From contig MNCI01009146.1 in assembly GCA_015680685.1 (NCBI GenBank), positions 66,050 to 101,866 of the forward strand: a stretch of DNA of 35,817 nucleotides, read 5' to 3'. Both the position numbers and the translations under genes were made by a program. Shown piece after piece: positions 21,791-31,935 of the stretch (within the stretch, counting starts at the first letter, position 1; each line of letters starts with the position of its first letter). The notes beneath the pieces were generated by a model. That model did no database searches and was not told the DNA's origin. It saw only the letters and a list, made by a program, of their open reading frames with translations. The DNA comes from Gnetum montanum. Its lineage: Eukaryota > Streptophyta > Gnetopsida > Gnetales > Gnetaceae.

Positions 21791-24700
21791 ATCGTTATGA
21801 ACATAGGTGCAGTTGTCACCTCTCCCATTTTCTCATCCACTTTGATGTTGTCATTGTGGAAACCTAATGGCTTAGAAGTTGATCCTTGAGGCAAGTACAT
21901 TACTGCATGAATTGAAGGTTCATTTGGAGGTAAGTCTTCGCTTACTAGGATGGATGTCAACATGCGCACTAGAGATTTGCGATGGGTTTGAGAGGTTAAC
22001 ACCAGGTCGTATGAGCTTAATGAGGTGTTTTTTTGTTTAAGCACTTGCATGACCTGTGTTAGAGCTGTTGCTAAATTTCTACTATTGGACGTATGTTTGT
22101 CAGTAATTATTTGGTCCATCGGGCCTAACAGTTTTATCTCATGCGTAGTTGGTTTATCATTTTTATCCACAACCATGGATCTAGACATATCATGCTTTCT
22201 GGATGATTCACCCTCATAGCCTGTGTTTGATTTATTGTTAGGTGATGTCATGGGTATTGCATTTAGCGGGGTAGGTTTAGGAGGTTCTAAGGGTAGTCAT
22301 TGGTGTTCCTTCTCCCAGCGTTCTCGTGTAAGCTTGTCTGCCAGGCACTCTCATGTGTGGCATGGGGGTATAGTTGGTTTTGGAACCTCAGGTTGCTTCA
22401 GAACCTATACAACGTATGGAGTAGGATGAGGTTGCGGTTGGACAGTTGAATGTGGTTGAGTGTCAGGCTGGCTAGGCACCTTGATGACATAGGAAATCAG
22501 TTTATTCTGTGTTAGTGGAGTGGAGGATTGGTGGTCATCAGGACGTTTGGGTATCCTAACAACATATGGAGTTGGCTTAGCTGGAAGTTGTGCCTCCGTA
22601 GTTACGACAGCAAGTGATACTCAGACTACGTAGGGAGTGGGCCATGTAGGAGGTGATTGTGTGTTTGTGGTAGTGGTGGTGGGGGGTACACGCACCACAT
22701 ATGGTTTTTCACGTGGTGGTATAATAGAAGTTGCTACAGTGGGGGGTATTCGGATGACATAAGGTTTTTGTGATGGGTATGATGTTTGAGGCATAGGTGT
22801 TTGTACAGTGGGAGGAATGTGCACTACAAATTGTCTCTTAGGCATTTGCTGCTCATGATCGGAATGGATGGTGTTGATCTTAGGTGTTTCTGGTTCGTTA
22901 TGAAAGTAGATGGTGTTAATTACATATGGTACTTCTTTGGTATTTAGAGGATCTTTATATATGCCCATAGCCTAGTTTTGTGGTTGGACCGGGTTGGCTT
23001 CATCAAAAGTGATTTGACCTCCATCGATCATCAGTTGAATATCTTGTTTTAGGATGAAACAATAATCAGTACTGTGCCCATTACATTGATGATAATCACA
23101 AAAATTATCCATTCTAAAGCCTTTTGGAACCGGGGGCTCATCTGGGGTTGCCAGGCTTGGGTTCTGAATCAATTGACAGAACCAATCATGTCTTTGGATC
23201 GCTACGGGGGACAACTATTTATGTTTCATCAGTCTAGCCTTCAAGCGTTGGTCGAATAACTACGATGGTTTCATGGGCAACAACGTATATTGAGAGGGGT
23301 CCTTCCTCTCAAAGTTTCTTGTACGACCTGGTGTAGGGTTTTGTGATGCGGATGATTCTAGTGCGGTCGTAGGAGTAGGTTTAGAGTAATTAGTAGAGGT
23401 AGCAAGAGGTTTGCTTTGTTGTCCCACATTTACTTGTTGTGTTTCTGCTATTGCAGCTATAGTTGTTTTAGCCTTGTATTTTTCTTTCTTATTATATTGG
23501 TTTCTAAAGGCTAAATATGCAGGGTCATGGCTGTTTTGGGCTGCCTCCTCTATGTTCTTGATCTGTACAAATGCTTGACTAAGAGTGTGTGCATTGAGAT
23601 AATATAGTTTGGACTTGAAAAAATCGTTGACAACCCCTTTTAGGATGGTGAGGAGATATGTCTCTAGGATTGGCTTATGGAGCTCATTGAGAGTAGCACT
23701 CCACCGTTGGATGAATTTTTGGATAGGTTCAAGAGGTGCTTGCTTGACCTATATGAGGCTGTCAAGTGTTGCTTCAGGCTTTAAGCTATACTTGAACCTG
23801 GTAACGAATTGGTATAACAAATCTTCTAAAGAAGATATTGAGTTTCGTGGAAAGGCCCGATACTAATCAACTGCTCTCCCTGCAAGGGACATGGGGAACA
23901 CACGCAGAATAGCATGTGACCACTCCTGAGTAGCATGCATTCTAGTCTAAACATTATAAGGTGAGTGTTGGGGTCTGTCTTCCCATTGTACTTAGTTAGC
24001 GTGAGTAAGGAAACACCCTTAGGTAGTGTTAGAGGCGGAACTGAAGAGTTGATAGGGTCATCATGATAGAAGTCCACTACCTTGAGCTCTCCGCCGGTGG
24101 CTGTCTTGAGGCGTTTGACCTCATCAGTTAGCTCCTGCATTAGCTTTTTGGCATCAACCTAGTCTTGGGCACTAGGTGAGATAGTAGGTTGAGGATGTTG
24201 TATAGTATATAGGTTAGATTGTTGGACAGTGGGCTAGAAGGAAGAAAGTTGTGTGGTTGGAGGCTGTGTTTGCAGAATATTTGTGGTGGGTGGTACTAAG
24301 GGCGGCACATTGTAGGAAAGGGGTTGCTGTTGTTGTTGTGGTTGTCCTTGAGGGATGTTAGCTAGTAAAACTATGTGAGGCAGTATGTTATAGTGAGGGA
24401 GTTGATGGAGTTGAACACCAATCACTGCCCATTGCCCAACCACGCTTTGTGTAGGGGCACTCTGAACTTGTTGAGTTACAGCGATGAAAGGGCCTCCTTG
24501 GGTTTGGATCCGCAGGATATAATGAGTGGATGTAGAAGCCAGTATCACATGTAGCATCCCGATCACTCTGGGCGGGAAGGTTACTCATACATTATTTTGA
24601 AGAGGTTGTATTTGCGAGATTGGGGATACTGTTGCAACGGGGGGAATAGCAAGGGGAAGTGTGTTGAGTTGCACATCAGTTATAGGAGGAATATGGATAA

Positions 24701-25247
24701 GCATGAATGATTCCTGTTAAGGTATCTGTTCTTGGGTGAATTTAAATGGTTGAAGGAATGTAGCTTCCCCTGTTGCTAGATGAATCAACGGGTTTGCATA
24801 GGTTTGTGGACTAAGAGTATGGTACGAATCTTTGTGCTCGGACTAAGCTACGAAATCATCCTCCTCTTCCAATTGAGGATTTACCACAGGTTGGTCTAGA
24901 GACTGACTCCTTTGTAGGAGGAGTTATGAAATGAGCTCAGAGTAATGCTCTAGGAGAGGGATGATATCATAGAGGGAAGGGATGAACTCATGTCCTCCCC
25001 TATGGAAGAGCTTGTATTGTATCTTAACCTCCATTTTGGTTTGATCCATGGCTAGGCTAGCTTGTATTTTTATGCATATGAAATTGTATTGCTCTTGATT
25101 TATAATGTTAAACAATGGGTTCCTCCCTTGCAATTTGAGAGACCGGCGAGGCCCCGCCGTGCATTGTACTACGGGTTGTTGAATGACCATGGTGCCTACG
25201 ATGTTTGTGATGGTCTTGGTTGAAGCGTTGGTGTTTGTAGTATTCAT
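21787..25247 (-). pseudogene. gag: Inner element gag
   Basis: Starts at 25247 (MNTTNTNAST), aligned with the outer gag start. Order: N-terminal region; a Gln/Pro-rich variable region (24600-24230); a short coiled segment (LMQELTDEVKRLKTATGGEL, about 24130); the Retrotrans_gag capsid domain (about 23990-23570: LTKYNGKTDPNTHL, FPMSLAGRAVD, SISSLEDLLYQFVT); a basic region; a zinc finger of the C-x2-H-x4-GH-x4-C type (FCDYHQCNGHSTDYCFILK, about 23045-23105); seven PYVVRVP-type repeats (22968-22380); and a conserved stretch ahead of protease (ALTQVMQVLKQKN). Several frameshifts and stops, such as CGA-to-TGA at a PYVVR repeat, disrupt it. The zinc finger looks intact. Confidence 0.9.
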
Positions 25248-25394
25248 GATGAATCATTGTGATTATAGCACAATGGAAGGGATATGAAATTGATATACTT
25301 ATCAGAGCATGCACCTAAGTTTGCAGCATACAGCGTATGGATTGGATCTCAGCATATAGGCTCCAATGACCATCGTATACGGAGAAGCGTACAG
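25248..25394 (-). other. 3' end of the inner leader, next to gag
   Basis: About 150 bp between the gag start and the hairpin array. It holds the first degenerate 'gcagcatacagcgtatgg' words and no coding signal. Confidence 0.5.
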
Positions 25395-26045
25395 GTATAC
25401 TGAGTAGTGTAGATAGAGTCTATAGCATACAACGTACAGGTATATTGAGCAGCATAGATAGAGAGTCTACAGCATACAGCATACATGTCTACTGAGCAGC
25501 GTAGATAGAGAGTCTACAGCATACAGCGTACAGGTATACTGAGTAGCGTAGACAGAGTGTTGACAGCGTAGAGCATACAGGTATACTGAGCAGCGTAAAC
25601 AGAGAGTCTATAGCGTACAGCATATAGGTATACTGAGTAGCGTAGATAGAGAGTCTACAACGTACAACGTACAAGTATACTGAGTAGTGTAGATAGAGAG
25701 TATACAATGTACAATGTACAGGTCTACTGAGTAGCGTAGACAGAGAGTCTACAAGGTACAACGTATAGGTATACTGAGCAGCGTAGACAAAGTGTCTACA
25801 GCATACAACGTACAAGTATACTGAGCAGTGTAGGCAGAGAGTCTACAGGGTACAGCATACAGGTATATTGAGCAGCGTAGATAGAGTCCACAGCATACAG
25901 CGTACAGGTATACTGAATAGCATAGACAAAGAGTCTACAGTGTATAGCGTACAGGTATACTGAGCAGTGTAGACAGAGTCTACAACGTATAACGTATAGG
26001 TATACTAAGCAATGTAGATAGAGAGTCTACAACATACAGCGTAGA
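25395..26045 (-). repeat. 47-bp leader array with built-in hairpins
   Basis: About 14 copies of a 47-bp unit: 'gagtctacagcatacagc', 'gtacaggtatactgagcagc', 'gtagacaga'. Each unit junction contains GTAGAC-agaga-GTCTAC, a 6-bp stem with a 5-base loop, and a GTATAC palindrome. It lies between PBS and gag in the genomic RNA. Short open frames across it are repeat translations. Confidence 0.92.
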
Positions 26046-26182
26046 CTGAGCAGCATGTAGATGTTGGGAATTCTGTAAAATGGGGTGTAGATTCGAGAAT
26101 TTCAGAGCTGGGTTTGGTGTCGATGTGATGTGAATCTGGGAAGACTAGGTTATGAGATCACGATATGTTTAAGAAAATTGAG
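26046..26182 (-). other. 5' part of the inner leader
   Basis: Non-repetitive DNA between the PBS and the array (sense 'ctcaattttcttaaacatatcgtg' onward). No feature identified beyond its position, where packaging or dimerisation signals are usual. Confidence 0.4.
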
Positions 26183-26200
26183 GCCCTCCTTCTAGCACCA
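26183..26200 (-). promoter_or_regulatory. Primer-binding site of the inner element
   Basis: The sense strand reads tggtgctagaaggagggc, three bases inside the LTR end at 26204. It starts with TGG and matches the outer PBS (4997-5015) except at one former CG. Confidence 0.88.
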
Positions 26201-26318
26201 TTTTGTATACTGTCCGAAATCGTCAGTCTCTGGCTAGAATAAAATAGAAACTGAGAGATCCTCGGATAAGCACAGAAGACTCTACCTTCGCTTGAGGGCA
26301 AGTTGGAATGGACGAAGG

Positions 26319-26323
26319 TAGAG
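26319..26323 (+). repeat. Left target duplication of the solo LTR
   Basis: tagag before the LTR start at 26324; the partner at 27553-27557 is gagag, one mismatch. The uninterrupted LTR at 8123 reads aggtagagtacc at this point, confirming the insertion site. Confidence 0.7.
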
Positions 26324-26489
26324 TGAAACACACAAAATTTTGAGCTTAGCATTTCTCCAACAAGAAGCAGGTCCCTGGGACCCACAGATGACCACGGCTA
26401 CATCTGGTGTCAAACATGGCAACTTCAGAGATCAACAATACTTAATTTTCATCAAGTATGCAGTTTCAGTGTATACACTCAAGTTCACA

Positions 26490-26930
26490 TCCACAGCGTA
26501 TACGATTGACATTCTTAGCGTATACGCCTAGCGTAGATGCCTAGTGTAGATGTCCAATGTACACGCCTCACATGTACGCTTAGCAAATACAACCGATGTA
26601 TACGCCCGACATGAAATCCTCAAAGACAGCATGAAAGAAGCACTATAGAGCATGATTTGGCACAATGCAGCAACCATCAGCGTATATGCCCTAGTGTATA
26701 CGCCCAGCTACCATCAGCGTATACGCCTGGCATATACGTCCAAGCCAACATCAGCGTATATGCCCAGCACCCACAACATCCATGCCCAAGTTCGCATACG
26801 CCCAGTACATCCAACGTATATGCCCAATGTATACGCCTAGATTCTATGCTCACCTAATACAGCATATACGCTCAGCGTATACGCCCAGCAAATGTAACAT
26901 ATTGTACACTTGTAAATCTTATGCTTTTGC
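26490..26930 (+). repeat. Solo LTR minisatellite, GCGTATACGCC core
   Basis: Irregular units 'cagcgtatacgcccagc' and 'catatacgtcc'. This is the sense-strand counterpart of the arrays at 8995-9610 and 28330-28850. The core GCGTATACGC is itself palindromic. Confidence 0.85.
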
Positions 26931-26945
26931 ACCCAGTCAACACGT

Positions 26946-26967
26946 CACGTGTCAACCTGTATAAAAG
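26946..26967 (+). promoter_or_regulatory. Solo LTR core promoter: G-box and TATA
   Basis: CACGTG at 26946-26951 is followed 9 bp later by TATAAAAG at 26960-26967. CACGTG G-boxes bind plant bZIP and bHLH factors. This is the best preserved promoter of the three inner-family LTRs here. Confidence 0.6.
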
Positions 26968-28329
26968 CCTAAATTTTTACTAGATCGAGGTCAGTTGGCA
27001 AATTCTAGAGGGCACCAGAGAGCAAAGACGCTGAGAACTAGAGCAAGAAACCTTATACCCTGGAAAACCCGTTACACTGAGCATACAACCTCTACGCTGT
27101 GCCTACAGTGTGAACCAGCCCACAGTCACCCTTGCATTCACTAGGGCATTTTGTCTACCTTGTGTCCTAGCCACAACTGTGTTAAACTAGTGCATTGTAC
27201 TCTCATTTTGAAATGCCATTGTTACATTTTCTTCCTAAACTCATTTACAGTTTGCATTAATTGTTGTATGTATTCTGTTTATGCTTGTTTATGTCTACGT
27301 TCTATTCGCATCAGTTTCACTTTTTATGCTATGATTTACACCTGTTATGTTGTTTACATATAACCCAGCATATAACACTTCGGTGTACGTTCAAGAAAAT
27401 CCTTGTCTGATCTGCGTGCGAATCACTCAAGGTACTCTGCCTTTGTTCATTCCATCTTGCCCTCAAACGAAGGTAGGGTCTCCTGTGTGTGTCCTGTGAT
27501 CTCATGATCTCTATTTCTTTCCAGCTGGAGATTGATGATTTTAGATAGTATAGAGAGTACCTTGAGTGGTCTGCATGTGGATCAGGCAAGGATTTCCCCA
27601 AACGTACACCGATATACTATACGCTGGGTTATACGTAAATAGCGTAACTAATGTAAAACGGAACATAAACGTACAAGAATGTGAACAATAAGCATGCAAT
27701 AATGAATGAAAGAAAAATGTAACAAGTCTTAGCAAAATAGATGTAATAATATTATTGTGAAACTGAAAGTTACAATGCACTGGTCTAACGTAATTGTGAA
27801 TCTGACACAAGGAGAACGAAGAGCCCCGGTGGATGCGTAGGGATGATTGTGTGCTGGTTTAAACTGCAGGCACAACATGAAGGCTGTATGCTCAACATGT
27901 AGGGCTGGTCCAGTGTACAGGTTTTTATTTGGCTCTTGGTGTTTCTATGTCTCTGGTTCTTTTTTTTTTTGTCTCTGGTTTGCTGAAAATTGTCCCCCCC
28001 CCTCAATCTAGTGAAAATTTGGGGTTTGTATACAAGTTTAGACTTTAGACTCGGGTCTGAGAGGGGATGATTGGTTATGGAGTGTTGGACTCTTAGGTCA
28101 GGTGACATGTGGCACATTGACCGAGTGCAAAAGAATGAAATTTTACAAGTGTATGGCATGCTGCACACCAGCGTATACTGCTGTACACCAGCGTATACAT
28201 GCTGGGCGTGTGAACTTGGCATACAGACTTAATCAAAACAAAAGAAGTCGCTCAACCTTCAGATTTGAATTCGGATGTCATAAGAATGCTGTCTGTGGAT
28301 GTTCAGCTTCGTTGACCTTGATCTGACAT

Positions 28330-28850
28330 GGTCTTGGAGAGCTTCGATTGGTATACTGGGCGTACACATTGTACATGTTGAGTGTATATGTTGGGCGTAC
28401 ACACTGTTCGTCTATGCTAGGCATGCAGGATGCACATGCCAGGCATATACATTGAGCATCTAGGCTGGGTGTGCAGGATGCACATGCTCAATGTATGAAC
28501 TCTAAAGTACATGATGTCGAGACCAAAATTCATCTTTCTGGAGCTCATGATGACACTTGATAATTGCTCTGTTGCTATGAGTTGATGCTTTGTACAGGAT
28601 CTTTCTCTGAAGTGCAGTTTCCATGTCATCTTTAGGATTGCATGTTGGGCGTATACATCAATCATACATGCCGAGTGTATATGTGAGGCATGTACACTAG
28701 GCGTATACATTGGATGTATATGCTGGGAATGTATGTTGGGCATATACGCTGAGAATGTATGCTAGGCGTATACGCTGGGCGTATACATTGGGAATGTATG
28801 CTGGGCATGTACGTTGGGTGTATACGCTGCATACTGCATACTTAGTGAGA
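28330..28850. repeat. Minisatellite in the inner 5' LTR
   Basis: Same GCTGGGCGTATAC word family as 8995-9610, interrupted by the same non-repeat block ('aagtacatgatgtcgagaccaaaattcat') at 28500-28660. Confidence 0.85.
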
Positions 28851-29058
28851 ACTAAGTATCTTGAGCTCCAAAGTTGCCATGTTTGATACCATATGTCACT
28901 GTGGTCGTCTGCGGATCCCAGGGAACTACTTCTTGTTGAGTTCGACTCTGCTTGAAGCTGTCTGTGGGGTCCTCAGGCTTTAGTCATGCTGGGGAGTATC
29001 ATGAGTTAGCTCGATTCTTGTTGGAGAAGTATTAAGCTTAGAATTTTGTGGTGTTTCA

Positions 29059-29063
29059 GTAGA
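29059..29063 (+). repeat. Right target-site duplication of the inner element
   Basis: gtaga directly after the LTR terminus at 29058; partner gtagg at 8118-8122. Confidence 0.75.
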
Positions 29064-30138
29064 CAAAATAAGCCAAGCCCAAATCCCCTCCTAGGAAGAT
29101 CCATCTCTTGGATGACATGAAGGAGATGAAGCATAACAAGAAAAATGATAGTGGTAAGGACTTTCTAGATGCATTGACATAAGTCAAGTAGGCTCTAAAA
29201 GAAAAAAATTCAACCTTGAGCTTGTACAACTTTGTGATGACCTCCTTTGCTTACCACAAAGCACTAGTTCATATGTTGGCCTTCATTCCTATCAAGGAGG
29301 ACACCCTAGCAAATGAAAAAGCCATCCATACTATGATGCTTTCTCCTTCACTTCAAGAATTAGGTTTAATACCTCTAGCATTTTTTGATGAGGCAATCAA
29401 GGTTAATGCTAAAAAGGGTCAGGTCACCATTGCAGTAATGTTTATAACCATCCACATATGGCAATGCAAGATTTTCAAGGCACACATCAATGATAGGTCA
29501 ATGACTAATGTCATCCCATTCCCAAACATTGACAAGCGTGATCTCACCAATCAAATATAATCCACAAAAACAACATGCCTCAACTCCTTTAATGGGTCAC
29601 ATTTTGTTATGAAGAGAATGGTCATAATAGCTTTCATGGTAGGAGAGAAATTCCCTACTATGATCAAATTCATTATCATCAAGAGATGATTAGGTTCAAT
29701 CTAATTTTGGGAAGGCCTTGGCTAGCCTAATTATGGGCCATCTCCTCATCCATTCACCAAGAGATCCACCTGCCATACAAAGGTGGAGAAGTAATCATAC
29801 ATGGTGATTGTTCGATCCCTCTGGCAACCAACAACATTGACAAAAACCAAGAATTAGAGGTAGAGCTCCCTAATGACATGTTTCCCATGGAGGACAAGGG
29901 TCAACCTTGTCCAGCAAACTTGTCTAAAGAGGATACAAATCAACCTCATTTTGCAAACTCATCTAAAGAGGACAAGGGTGAACCCTATTTGGCAGACTCA
30001 TTTGAAAATCCAAAAAAGGATGATACCCTCCTCAAGGAAGCTCTATGGGTAGAACTATCCTTTAGCATCAATGATGAAGGTATAGGTGAATATCACCTTA
30101 TGCTAGCTAGACTCTATGCACCTCGTAGCACACACTAG
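29064..30138 (+). pseudogene. Outer element gag end and protease, resumed after the insertion
   Basis: Continues the outer gag-protease with direct homology to the inner copy: FLDAL, T*VK*ALKEKNSTLSLYNF (inner TQVMQVLKQKN), LVHMLAFIPIKED, QVTIAVMFITI, then protease. The catalytic position reads INDRSMTNVIP where the inner has VDDGAATNIVP, so the active Asp and Gly are lost, both by G-to-A type changes. RFNLILGRPWLA survives in a shifted frame near 29690-29730, followed by HLPYKGGEVIIHG. The tail contains a short repeat of SKEDTNQPHFANSSKEDKGEP type (29900-30000), then ALWVELSFSINDEG and a stop at 30136-30138. Confidence 0.88.
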
Positions 30139-30404
30139 GTTAGGAAGAAACTACATTACTAAGGTATACTTTTAGTCCAATATGTGCTAGGTGCCTACCC
30201 ACCCCTAGTCTCTACATGCCCCACTTGCCTTTTTCTTGTGTAATTGCATTTCACATGGTTTCCCATGTTTTGCACCATTTACTTTGTTATGTTTTTGTTT
30301 TTTCTTGCTTATGCATTTTCATTTATCTTTCTTATGCATTAAAGAAAAAAAATTTAAATACACAAAATTCAAAAAATTAAAAATCACAAAAAATATATAT
30401 ATAT
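30139..30404 (+). other. Spacer after outer protease
   Basis: T-rich then A-rich DNA without a coding frame (tttttgttttttcttgc; atttaaatacacaaaattc; a TA run at 30390). Corresponds to the start of the protease-RT interval. Confidence 0.45.
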
Positions 30405-31030
30405 ACTTTCACGATCCACTATGGCCTAAAACTGGTAATATTTTTCTCCCACTTCATGGCTTACTATAGCCTAAAATTGGCAATATTTTCCTCCCTCTTC
30501 ATAGCCCACTATAGCCTAAAACTGGCAATATTTTTCTCCCGCTTCACTACCCACTATAGCCTAAAACTGGTAATATTTTTCTCCCACTTCATAGCCCACT
30601 ATGACCTAAAATTGGCAATATTTTTCTCCCACTTTATAGCTTTCCATGGCCTTAAACTAGAAACCATTCTCACATTGTCATGATTCAAAAAGGGATTAAA
30701 CTAGTGCATAGCCCATCATGGCCTTAAACTAGAAACCTTGCTTGCATCAGCATGGCCCAAGAAGGCCTTAAACTAGCACACAACCTACCATGGCCTTAAA
30801 TTGGCAACCCTTCTCACATCACCATGGCTCAAAAAGGCCTTAAAGTATAACATAGTCCACCATGGCTTTAAACTAGCATCTCATGGCCCACCATAGCCCA
30901 AAACTAGCAACACTTTCCCTTTTATTCATAACCTAAAATGGCCTTAAACTAGCAATCTCTATCGCTCAAGATGGCCTTAAACTAGCAAAAACCCTTCTAC
31001 CATGACCTTAAACTAGTATGGAGCCCACAA
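30405..31030 (+). repeat. GGCCTTAAACTAGCA array between protease and antisense remnant
   Basis: First five regular units of about 55-60 bp ('cactatagcctaaaactggc', 'aatatttttctcccacttca', 'tagcc'). About a dozen looser units then carry 'catggccttaaactagcaac'. This is the reverse complement of the TAGTTTAAGGCC word in the inner element (opposite strand), so the motif has the same orientation relative to gag in both. Confidence 0.9.
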
Positions 31031-31191
31031 GGGGCCTAATCACATCAACTAGTTGCATTATCTGCATTAAACAGTTAGTAAAAAGTACAAGTTTTTACCA
31101 TATTTCCATCAATAGGAGTACATAGCATGACCATGTGACAAAAATGGCCAAAGTTCAAAATTTCTCAACAACAGGGCTACTTTAGGTCTAC

Positions 31192-31935
31192 TCAGCTAGT
31201 GGTGTCTGGCAAGGGTTGAGACTCCTCTTCCTCCTCCTCTACTATTTCACTGGGGCCTGTGGCATTGCCTGGTGCCTACTCAAAAGTAACACAAAATAAC
31301 AAGTTAATCAGCAAGTGCAACACTAAAATAAAAAATCAACATGCAAAACTAGCACATAAAAAGCATAAAAAAAAAGAAAAACTAACCTAAGAGGATCTTA
31401 TATCAAACTCTAGGGGCAATCTATTAAGGCCTTCCTCCAAGCATCGAAGGATCTCGACCTTGATAACCATGTTCAATCCTCATTGCCAAAGTCAACATGT
31501 ACAAGGGTCTTTTCCTCATCCATGGTGGTCTATGCAAAAGGCTGCATAGAAAAGGTGATCATAGAAGCCTTCCCTGAGGATAGGGTAATCTCCCGCTTCA
31601 AGTAGCCACCAACCATTGTATGTTGAACAAATAGCTCAAAGGCCCAACTCCTGTCAATCACCTCAATGAACATCTTAATGCAATGGGCCTTCATAGACTT
31701 GTCCTTAAGTTGTTGCAAATAGCTGTCCTACTCACACTTGTAGTGGCACTTGTGATCCTTCTACATATGCCCCCACTTGTACATCTTGGTGCTAAAGCTT
31801 TTCCACTACTAATTTTTTTAGCAGAGCAAATCCATCTACAACCTCTACTCGATAATCTCCTTGGTAGCTTCATTATTGGGTCAGATCATTGATTGATATC
31901 TAGCGTAATCTATCTCTAATGTCTGCTAAGTACTA
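31192..31935 (-). pseudogene. Antisense gene remnant in the outer element (3' exons)
   Basis: Translating the - strand gives clear matches to the inner antisense gene in order. Coiled coil: DLL, then WKSFSTKMYKWG and KDHKCHYK versus inner DLL, WKAFASKVCKWG and KNHKHHYK. Next domain: EITLSSGKASMITFSM, AWTTMDEEKTLVHVDFG versus VITIASGEVSVGEFSL, IWSTVDKGKALANIDLG. Then EILRCLEEGL versus EILHWLEFGL. A GT donor (complement of 31385-31386) and an AG acceptor (complement of 31276-31277) bound a last intron, and the last exon (31275-31192) encodes APGNATGPSEIVEEEEEESQ and ends TGA, with an acidic tail unlike the inner Gly-rich one. The upstream exons, including the FCP1-like domain, are absent; an array sits where they would be. 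Confidence 0.82.

Larger units (their letters stand above)
26324..27552 (+). mobile_element. Solo LTR, same family, opposite orientation
   Basis: 1229 bp. It starts tgaaacacacaaaatttt (sense LTR start) and ends gatgattttagatagtata, aligning with the reverse complement of the LTR start at 8123; the terminal CA is now TA. It has no internal region, so it arose by LTR-LTR recombination. It carries TATAAAAG at 26960 with a CACGTG G-box at 26946, plus its own GCGTATACGCC minisatellite (26490-26930). It is shorter than the inner LTRs mainly because its array is shorter. Confidence 0.88.
8123..29058 (-). mobile_element. Inner Tat/Ogre-like LTR retrotransposon, about 20.9 kb
   Basis: The element has two homologous LTRs (8123-9782 and 26204-29058, both TG...CA), a PBS inside one and a PPT inside the other, and 5-bp near-identical flanking duplications. 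Between them, gag, protease, RT, two RNase H regions and integrase lie on the - strand. It inserted into the gag region of an older relative. Subtracting the nested solo LTR leaves about 19.7 kb, far above an ordinary Ty3 element (5-10 kb). The extra length is minisatellites and a 4.4-kb antisense gene between protease and RT. Both ends are visible, which is unusual for an element this old. Confidence 0.88.
26204..29058 (-). mobile_element. 5' LTR of the inner element, interrupted by a solo LTR
   Basis: On the + strand it begins tgtatactgtccgaaatcg and ends gaattttgtggtgtttca. Its left 120 bp (26204-26323) and right 1.5 kb (27558-29058) together equal the LTR at 8123-9782. Without the insert it is about 1.62 kb. 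It contains the minisatellite at 28330-28850. The TATA region near 28030 is mutated to tatacaaa. Confidence 0.88.

Noticed and set aside
25489-25815. 108-codon frame rich in YAVCCRLSIYA
   Set aside because: Translation of the 47-bp leader array; no start context or homology, and neighbouring units break it.
25395-26045. Possible CRISPR array from regular spacing
   Set aside because: Units are continuous tandem repeats with no unique spacers and no cas genes, in a plant retrotransposon leader.
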